A stretch of DNA of 11,378 bases from Victivallales bacterium Lenti_02 (lineage in GTDB: Bacteria > Verrucomicrobiota > Lentisphaeria > Oligosphaerales > Lenti-02), in the NCBI GenBank assembly GCA_001603055.1, contig LVAZ01000149.1, forward strand, positions 1 through 11,378, written 5' to 3'. Each line of letters begins with the position of its first letter. Positions within the stretch are counted from its first letter, which is position 1. The notes below the pieces were generated by a model. That model was given only the letters and a program-made list of their open reading frames with translations. It did not search any database and was not told where the DNA came from. Shown here piece by piece: positions 7,320 to 11,378 of this stretch. The translations under genes were made by a program, and so were the position numbers.

Positions 7320-8540
7320 ATGAATATTCTCTGGCTCAAGACCGGCCCCCTCCATCCCCTCGACAGCGGGGGCAAACTGCGCACCTACAACATGCTGCGC
7401 CATCTGAGTCGGCAGCATCAGATCACCTATCTGGCCCATTTCCCCGCCGGAACCGAGGAGAGCGTCCAGACCCTCGCGGACGAGTATTCCTCCCACCACA
7501 TCTGGGTGCCCTGGCGGGAGGTCGGCAAACGCTCCCCGGTCTTCGCCTGGGACCTGCTCCGCAACCTGTGCTTCTCCCCGCGCCCCTACATCATCGACAA
7601 ATACTACAGCGAGGCCTACGTGGACGCCCTGCGCCACGAGATCGGGCACGGCGGGCACGATCTGGTGGTCTGCGACTTCCCCGCCCCCTCCCTGAACCTC
7701 CTGCGCCTCGAACGCGAGGCCCTTTCCCTGCCGGTCGTCCTCTTCCAGCACAATGTCGAGGCCATGATCTGGTGGCGGCTCGCCGAGGCGGTCGAGAACC
7801 CCCTCAAGCGGGCCTATTTCGAGAACCAGTGGCAGCGCATGGTCCGCTACGAGCGGGCGATCTGCGAATTCTGCGACGGGGTCATCGCCGTCTCCCCCGA
7901 GGACGCGGAAACCATGCGCCGGGAATATGCCCTCGAAAATGTGCTCGGCGACGTGCCCACCGGGGTCGACGCCGACTATTTCCATGAGGTCCAGCGCGAG
8001 CGGGACCCCGGCAGCATCGTCTTCCTCGGCTCCATGGACTGGATGCCGAACATCGACGCCGTCGAGTGGTTCGTCCGCGAAATCTATCCCGGCATCGCCG
8101 ACCGCTGCCCCTCCGCCAGCCTGAGCATCGTCGGGCGCAAGCCCCCGCGCCGGGTCGAGGCCCTGGCCGAGGCCGACGCCAGTATCCGGGTCACCGGCAC
8201 GGTGGCGGATGTGCGGCCCTATCTGGCCGAGGGCAGCGTCTGCATCGTCCCCCTGCGCGCGGGCGGCGGCACCCGGATCAAGATTTTCGAGGCCATGGCC
8301 GCCGGCTTGCCGGTGGTCTCGACCCGCATCGGAGCCGAGGGCCTGCCCCTCGAGGACGGGGTCCACTGCTTCCTCGCCGACGAGCCCGGCCAGTTCGCCG
8401 ACCGGATCGTCGAACTGCTGCGGAACCCGGACCGCGCCCGGCGGATGGCCGAAACCGCCGCCGAACTCGTCCGCCGGGAATTCGGCTGGGAGCGGGTCGC
8501 CCAAATCTTCGGGGACCTCTGCCAGCGCGTCCTGCCCTGA
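7320..8540 (+). CDS. Family GT4 glycosyltransferase (GT-B fold), 406 aa
   Basis: The N-terminal Rossmann half (MNILWLKTGPLHPLDSGGKL, RTYNMLRHLS) resembles the sugar transferases found with exopolysaccharide and PEP-CTERM/exosortase loci. The C-terminal half has GT4 hallmarks: TGVDADYF (from Thr214), FLGSMDWMPNIDAVEWF, the donor-binding stretch GGGTRIKIFEAMAAGLPVVS with Glu324, and a C-terminal cap helix. The first Glu of the usual E-x7-E motif is replaced by Gly316, which I recall as common in the GGGTRxKI subfamily. It likely transfers a nucleotide-sugar unit to a polysaccharide or glycan at the cytoplasmic face of the membrane; donor and acceptor cannot be inferred. The ATG at 7320 starts directly at the first beta strand; the frame opens at 7236 but those 28 codons are unlike the family and overlap the candidate promoter. 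The ribosome binding site is weak (CAGG four bases away). Confidence 0.88.
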   Translation: MNILWLKTGPLHPLDSGGKLRTYNMLRHLSRQHQITYLAHFPAGTEESVQTLADEYSSHHIWVPWREVGKRSPVFAWDLLRNLCFSPRPYIIDKYYSEAYVDALRHEIGHGGHDLVVCDFPAPSLNLLRLEREALSLPVVLFQHNVEAMIWWRLAEAVENPLKRAYFENQWQRMVRYERAICEFCDGVIAVSPEDAETMRREYALENVLGDVPTGVDADYFHEVQRERDPGSIVFLGSMDWMPNIDAVEWFVREIYPGIADRCPSASLSIVGRKPPRRVEALAEADASIRVTGTVADVRPYLAEGSVCIVPLRAGGGTRIKIFEAMAAGLPVVSTRIGAEGLPLEDGVHCFLADEPGQFADRIVELLRNPDRARRMAETAAELVRREFGWERVAQIFGDLCQRVLP

Positions 8541-8557
8541 TTCCTGCCATCGGGGAT

Positions 8558-8588
8558 ATTTCAGATTTCAGATTTCAGATTTCAGATT
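8558..8588 (+). repeat. Heptanucleotide tandem repeat (ATTTCAG, 4.4 copies)
   Basis: Four exact copies of ATTTCAG run from 8558 to 8585, followed by ATT. The tract is AT-rich in a G+C-rich setting and starts 17 bases after the glycosyltransferase stop. Read on the minus strand it supplies the in-frame TGA that closes the RHS relic. Confidence 0.9.
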
Positions 8589-8688
8589 GGGGGGAGAGAA
8601 CACCCAGCACATTCCCGCTGGCGTCGAGGACCGTGGCGTTGCCGTGGATGTTGTAGCGGTAGCGCTGGAGGACCGCGCCGTCGGCGAA
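8575..8688 (-). pseudogene. RHS/YD-repeat protein remnant (37 codons)
   Basis: The minus strand reads FADGAVLQRYRYNIHG then NATVLDASGNVLGVLSPQSEI and stops at 8575-8577. The pattern of 'v-x-RYxYdxyGnvTvLDasGnvl' is the YD-repeat typical of RHS-repeat proteins. There is no start codon, and upstream the frame runs into the GPEPVEG-type repeat, so both flanks of the homology are replaced by repeat DNA. This is a decayed fragment, not a working gene. Whole RHS proteins are large secreted or contact-dependent toxins or shell proteins. Confidence is limited because the match is short and made by eye. Confidence 0.5.
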
Positions 8689-8746
8689 GGCCCTGAGCCT
8701 GTCGAGGGGGGGGCAGTGCCGAAGGCCCCGAACTTGTCGAGGGGGG
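8686..8746. repeat. Two copies of a CCCTGAGC-TGTCGAGGG-type intergenic repeat
   Basis: Copy 1 (8686-8712) has GAAGGCCCTGAGCCTGTCGA and copy 2 (8721-8746) GAAGGCCCCGAACTTGTCGA, each followed by a G-run and separated by eight bases. The word belongs to the widely scattered family with core CCCTGAGC(C/T)TGTCGA(A/G)GG, often mis-translated as GPEPVEG. Copy 2 is diverged by CTGAGC to CCGAAC and a C to T change. Function unknown. Confidence 0.65.
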
Positions 8747-8748
8747 CC

Positions 8749-8783
8749 AGTGGACGCAGTGGACGGGGAAAGTGGACGCAGTG
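8749..8783 (+). repeat. 13-base direct repeat AGTGGACGCAGTG, two copies
   Basis: Exact copies lie at 8749-8761 and 8771-8783, separated by GACGGGGAA. The pair follows directly on the GPEPVEG-type repeats. Confidence 0.8.
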
Positions 8784-8810
8784 AAGGAAAGCCGGGACGG
8801 ATTCATTCTC

Positions 8811-8834
8811 TCACGGAGTCACGGAGTCACGGAG
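8811..8834 (+). repeat. 8-base tandem repeat TCACGGAG, three copies
   Basis: Three perfect head-to-tail copies (8811-8818, 8819-8826, 8827-8834). The reverse strand reads CTCCGTGA repeats, a wording found between genes in several unrelated phyla. Confidence 0.85.
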
Positions 8835-8847
8835 AGGAAAACTTCTC

Positions 8848-8864
8848 GGAGTTCGGAGTTCGGA
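8848..8864 (+). repeat. 7-base tandem repeat GGAGTTC, 2.4 copies
   Basis: Copies at 8848-8854 and 8855-8861 are followed by GGA. It lies 13 bases after the TCACGGAG triplicate and shares its CGGAG core. Confidence 0.7.
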
Positions 8865-9010
8865 TTGTCGTCGGGTGGGCGGAACGCGGTCGGTTTACGA
8901 GGCGTTCCCCCGCGCGCGGTGTACCCCAAAGTGGGAGCCGCCCCCGTGCGGCGATGGAGCGTGGCAACCGGGGAAAGGAATTCCGGCCTGCAACACCCGC
9001 TGCCCAAGCT

Positions 9011-9025
9011 GGAGAAGACTTCTCC
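9011..9025. repeat. 15-base palindrome GGAGAAG-A-CTTCTCC
   Basis: Seven-base arms are perfectly complementary around one central base; two further pairs form beyond a T-T mismatch. The one-base centre makes an RNA hairpin strained, so a dimeric protein-binding site or cruciform is as likely as a transcript structure. Confidence 0.6.
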
Positions 9026-9067
9026 TGCCAAGACCGGTTTCCGCCAGACTCCGGGATTGGGCGAACA

Positions 9068-9081
9068 CCTGCCATGGCAGG
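9068..9081. repeat. 14-base perfect palindrome CCTGCCATGGCAGG
   Basis: Both strands read the same across all 14 bases. It lies about 54 bases before the candidate -35 of the zinc-ribbon operon, at a place where an operator could act. Confidence 0.6.
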
Positions 9082-9134
9082 GCCGTCATATTCCACAGGT
9101 CGAAAAATCCTTGCCGCAATCGGGCTCGGGACGG

Positions 9135-9163
9135 TTGTGGATTCCCAACTGTCGCACTATGTT
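9135..9163 (+). promoter_or_regulatory. Candidate promoter of the zinc-ribbon/EIIA operon
   Basis: TTGTGG (9135-9140) and TATGTT (9158-9163) are 17 bases apart; the -10 ends 55 bases before the ATG. Each box matches consensus at 3-4 positions, so support is moderate. Confidence 0.35.
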
Positions 9164-9218
9164 CCCGTAGGCCCGATCGGGGTCGGCATGCACGGTGTGG
9201 AATACCTGGAGCCCTACC

Positions 9219-9548
9219 ATGCGCGAGCTGGCGCAGGCGTTGTTGGATTTGCAGGAGCTGGAAATCGTCCAGCAGGAATCGGCCATCGTCCACGGCAAGG
9301 ACGCGGCGGCGAAGACGGCGGAGCTTGCCCCTGAAATCCGGAGCTTGCAGACGCGCATTCCCGCCGAGATTCTGAAGCGCTTCAGCAACTTCCGCCGTCA
9401 GCATGGCACGGCCGTGGCGCGCGAGGTGGACGGCGTCTGTCTCGGCTGCCATCTCAACGTGCCCCAGGGCGACCTCAACCGGATGCGCCGCGAGGACATG
9501 GAGTGGCTCTGCCCCAACTGCGGCCGCTTTCTGGTATTGTCCAACTGA
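9219..9548 (+). CDS. Short coiled-coil C4 zinc-ribbon protein (CT398-like), 109 aa
   Basis: The N-terminal half is helical and Glu/Ala-rich. The C-terminal half is a treble-clef-like ribbon with two CxxC knuckles, CLGC (Cys74, Cys77) and CPNC (Cys98, Cys101), joined by HLNVPQGDLNRMRREDMEWL. This layout matches the end of the CT398-type C4 zinc-ribbon family, whose usual members are about 230-250 residues with a long coiled-coil hairpin; here the long hairpin is mostly missing. Full-length relatives have been proposed to scaffold RNA polymerase/sigma-54 or secretion components; the role here is unknown. The ATG at 9219 has GGAG seven bases upstream. The EIIA gene follows after 23 bases, indicating an operon. 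Confidence 0.8.
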   Translation: MRELAQALLDLQELEIVQQESAIVHGKDAAAKTAELAPEIRSLQTRIPAEILKRFSNFRRQHGTAVAREVDGVCLGCHLNVPQGDLNRMRREDMEWLCPNCGRFLVLSN

Positions 9549-9571
9549 ACCGCGCGCGGAGCTTCCCGAAC

Positions 9572-10030
9572 ATGGATTTCAGCACTCTTCTGCCCAAGGA
9601 GCATATTCTGCTCGGGACCTCCTGCCGGACCCGGCAGGAGTTGTTCGTCGCCCTGGCCGCGCCGCTGCTCGCCGACGGCATTGTGACCGACGGCGCGGCC
9701 TTCGTCGAGGCCCTCGAGGCCCGCGAGCGCCAGGTGACCACCCGCCTCGAAGCGGGCATTGCCCTGCCGCACGCGCGTTCGCCCGTGGTCAAGCGGATGG
9801 GCCTGGTCGTGGCCACGGCCCCGGAACCGGGCATCCCCTTTGCCGACGACGGCGCGGCCTGCCGCCTGTTCTTCTGCATCGCCGTTCCCGCCGCCGCTCC
9901 CACCGCCCACCTGAAACTGCTCCAGGCCTTGGCCGAGTTCGCCCGCAACCCCGCCCGCGTCCAGCGTCTGCTGGCGGCGACCATGCCCTCCCGCGTGCAT
10001 CGCGCCCTCGCCGCCGTCCACGTCTCCTGA
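9572..10030 (+). CDS. PTS EIIA domain protein, PtsN (EIIA-Ntr)-like, 152 aa
   Basis: A single EIIA domain of the fructose/mannitol-nitrogen class. The phosphorylation motif GIALPHARS holds the active His67, preceded by ALEARERQVTTRLEAG as in PtsN. The length is typical for the stand-alone form. No EIIB or EIIC gene is nearby, which favours a regulatory cytoplasmic EIIA that is phosphorylated by the HPr branch, rather than a sugar transporter part. The ATG at 9572 has GGAG ten bases upstream. It lies 23 bases after the zinc-ribbon gene and is probably its operon partner. Whether it regulates sigma-54 functions, potassium uptake or something else in this organism cannot be told. Confidence 0.87.
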   Translation: MDFSTLLPKEHILLGTSCRTRQELFVALAAPLLADGIVTDGAAFVEALEARERQVTTRLEAGIALPHARSPVVKRMGLVVATAPEPGIPFADDGAACRLFFCIAVPAAAPTAHLKLLQALAEFARNPARVQRLLAATMPSRVHRALAAVHVS

Positions 10031-10034
10031 AGCG

Positions 10035-10053
10035 GGCGCGGAACCCTCGCGCC
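10035..10053 (+). terminator. GC hairpin after the EIIA gene, no U-tract
   Basis: GGCGCG (10035-10040) and CGCGCC (10048-10053) form a perfect six-base stem with a seven-base loop, five bases after the EIIA stop. There is no following T-run, so termination is uncertain, but the place between two transcription units fits. Confidence 0.4.
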
Positions 10054-10056
10054 GAC

Positions 10057-10085
10057 TTGCATGGGTGCAGGTAGCGCATTATCCT
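10057..10085 (+). promoter_or_regulatory. Candidate promoter of the sialidase-fold gene
   Basis: TTGCAT (10057-10062) and TATCCT (10080-10085) lie 17 bases apart, 46 bases before the ATG. Matches to consensus are 3 and 4 of 6. Confidence 0.35.
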
Positions 10086-10131
10086 CCCCGGCAGTCCGAT
10101 TCCGTCTGTTCTCAAGCCGGGAGAGATTGCC

Positions 10132-11378
10132 ATGTCCCGTCTACTGCGTATGACCCTGCTTGGCGGGCTGGCCGTGGCGGCGACCGCCGCCGACCTGCCG
10201 CTGGCGGAGAGCGACTGGACGTTGGTCGGCGGTGCCTGGAATGTCACGGACGGCGTCCTGGCGCAGACCAACCCGGATAGCCTGAACCAGGCCTTCTATC
10301 GTCCCCGGGCCTACGCCTCCCCGGACCTGACGGCGCGGTTCCGGATTCGGGACGAGGGGAAGGGAGTCCAGGCCGCCGGGCTGATTCTCTGCTCCGCCGA
10401 TTCCCGCTCCGGCTACCAGGTCCACTACGACCGGCGCAATCAGCAGGTCATTCTCAGCCGGGTGGACGGTGCCGAGCGGCAGGAGCTGGCCCGCCGTCGG
10501 CAGATTCCCCTCGCCGTTGACCGCTGGCACGAGGCCCGTACCCGGGTCGCCGGGGGAAAGATCGAGGTGTTTCTCGACGGCGAGCCGGTTCTCGCGGTCG
10601 AGGGGCAGACCCTCGACCGGGGCTTGGTCGGGGTCTACACCAGCCAGGGAGTGGTCGAGTTCGCGCGGGTCGCCGTGACCGGTGAGCCCGTGGCAGGTTC
10701 CGATTGGCGCGTTCGCAAGTCATGGGAAGTTCCTCCCGAACAGCATGGAGCCAGGATTATGGAAACCAAGGTCATCGCCAAGCAGCCCGGCCGCTACATC
10801 GGCTGGCCCACCGTCTGCCGTCGTCGCGACGGCGAACTGCTCGCGGTCTTCTCCGGCGACCGCGACGAGCATGTCTGCCCCTGGGGCAAGGTGCAACTGG
10901 TCCGCAGCCGGGACGACGGGGCCACCTGGTCCGAGCCGGTGAGCATCTGCAACACGCCCCTCGACGACCGCGACGCGGGCATCATCGAGACCCGGCAGGG
11001 GACGCTGGTGGTCAACTGGTTCACCTCCCTGGCCTTCGAGCCCTACGGCGCGCGCCTGGCCAAGGATGGCAGCGCGGTCCATCGGCAATGGCTCTACCAC
11101 GCCGAAAAACTCACTCCCGAACTGCGCAGCCAGTGGCTGGGCTACTGGATGCGGCGTTCGGAGGACGGCGGCAGGAGCTGGGGCGAACCCGTCCGCCACA
11201 GCGCCACCACCCCGCACGGTCCCATCGAACTGGCCGACGGCCGTCTGCTCCTGGTGGGGCGGCGCAACGACCGGGACGGGGCCAAGATGGTGGTCGAGCA
11301 ATCCACCGACGACGCCCGGTCCTGGCAGGAACTCGCCATCATCCGGCAAGCCCCCGACGACGATCCGAACCAGTACCA
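10132..11378 (+). CDS. Secreted jelly-roll (DUF1080/LamG-like) plus sialidase-fold protein, C-terminus cut by the window edge
   Basis: 415 residues are seen before the edge. Residues 1-20 form a signal peptide (two Arg, hydrophobic core, ATA-A cleavage region), so the protein is probably exported. Residues about 28-184 look like a concanavalin/LamG-type jelly roll of the DUF1080 kind (WTLVGGAWNVTDGVL, GYQVHYDRR, IEVFLDGEPVL, GLVGVYTS). After a linker, residues 210 onward form a sialidase/BNR beta-propeller with Asp-boxes SRDDGATW (259-266), SEDGGRSW (343-350) and a degenerate STDDARSW (391-398). The usual Arg-Ile-Pro motif of active sialidases is replaced by GWP in YIGWPTV, so sialic-acid cleavage is doubtful. 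The start has GGGAGAG six bases upstream. A carbohydrate-binding or glycosidase role at the cell surface is likely. Confidence 0.8.
   Translation, partial: MSRLLRMTLLGGLAVAATAADLPLAESDWTLVGGAWNVTDGVLAQTNPDSLNQAFYRPRAYASPDLTARFRIRDEGKGVQAAGLILCSADSRSGYQVHYDRRNQQVILSRVDGAERQELARRRQIPLAVDRWHEARTRVAGGKIEVFLDGEPVLAVEGQTLDRGLVGVYTSQGVVEFARVAVTGEPVAGSDWRVRKSWEVPPEQHGARIMETKVIAKQPGRYIGWPTVCRRRDGELLAVFSGDRDEHVCPWGKVQLVRSRDDGATWSEPVSICNTPLDDRDAGIIETRQGTLVVNWFTSLAFEPYGARLAKDGSAVHRQWLYHAEKLTPELRSQWLGYWMRRSEDGGRSWGEPVRHSATTPHGPIELADGRLLLVGRRNDRDGAKMVVEQSTDDARSWQELAIIRQAPDDDPNQY
10747..10761 (+). promoter_or_regulatory. Internal ribosome binding site and ATG at the domain boundary
   Basis: GGAG (10747-10750), an eight-base spacer and ATG (10759-10761) lie in frame at codon 210 of the fusion, just where the sialidase fold begins (METKVIAKQPGRYIGWP). 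The arrangement is as good as that of several true starts in this window. It may permit a second product of the sialidase part without a signal peptide, or mark the start of a formerly separate gene. Confidence 0.45.

Larger units (their letters stand above)
8541..9218. other. 678-base non-coding mosaic of short repeats, palindromes and a gene relic
   Basis: No supported intact gene lies here. From left to right: a 7-base tandem repeat, a minus-strand RHS relic, two copies of a GC-rich intergenic repeat, a 13-base direct repeat, an 8-base triplicate, a 7-base duplicate, about 270 bases without recognisable coding signal but with two strong palindromes, and a candidate promoter for the zinc-ribbon gene. 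Open frames across it (for example 8750-9334 plus or 8895-9452 minus) are built from the repeats and match no family I know. Confidence 0.75.

Noticed and set aside
8558..8864. CRISPR array
   Set aside because: Repeat units are 7-13 bases, directly abutting or nearly so, with no regular unique spacers and no cas genes.
8750..9334. Open frames on both strands (such as 8750-9334 plus, 8772-9170 plus, 8895-9452 minus) as hypothetical genes
   Set aside because: They run through tandem repeats and palindromes, lack good starts and have no domain-like composition; the minus frame also covers the zinc-ribbon gene.
9572..10030. EIIA component of a sugar-transporting PTS
   Set aside because: No EIIB/EIIC genes or fused domains lie nearby and the protein is a stand-alone PtsN-type domain.

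Overview
The window is G+C-rich DNA with dense, mostly plus-strand coding. The mix of genes suggests a member of the PVC superphylum, most like Lentisphaerota or Verrucomicrobiota: an SGNH hydrolase, a uroporphyrinogen-decarboxylase-like protein of the uncharacterised 'GSGNS' type, a sialidase-fold protein with a DUF1080-like jelly-roll domain, an RHS remnant, and a hybrid kinase paired with a response-regulator phosphatase. This assignment is an inference from protein style; no rRNA or other marker gene is present.

Layout. (1) Positions 1-1284, minus strand: a two-gene unit of an SGNH/GDSL-type esterase followed 13 bases later by a TPR/coiled-coil lipoprotein that runs off the left edge. (2) Positions 1285-1604: a divergent regulatory region with a near-perfect -10 for the minus unit and a TTGACA-N18-TACACT promoter for the plus unit. 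(3) Positions 1605-6104: a signalling pair. The first gene is a membrane hybrid histidine kinase (extracellular Cache-like sensor, HAMP, HisKA, HATPase, two REC domains, HPt); the second, 24 bases later, is a REC-PP2C (RsbU/SpoIIE-like) response regulator. Together they look like a His-Asp-His-Asp phosphorelay whose output is a protein phosphatase rather than a DNA-binding domain. (4) Positions 6176-8540: a UroD-like/methyltransferase-fold protein and a family GT4 glycosyltransferase, the latter with its own likely promoter. (5) Positions 8541-9218: a 678-base non-coding stretch of short tandem repeats, a duplicated GPEPVEG-type intergenic repeat, a decayed RHS/YD-repeat fragment and two strong palindromes. 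(6) Positions 9219-10030: a short C4 zinc-ribbon protein and a PtsN-like EIIA domain protein, probably one operon. (7) Positions 10132-11378: a secreted jelly-roll plus sialidase-fold fusion that runs off the right edge and carries a well-formed internal ribosome binding site and ATG exactly at the domain boundary.

No tRNA, rRNA, CRISPR array, transposase or replication origin was seen. The most unusual items are the mosaic intergenic region with the RHS relic, the fusion gene with a possible second start, the sialidase fold without its canonical N-terminal Arg-Ile-Pro motif, and the UroD-like protein that has lost the third zinc-ligand position.
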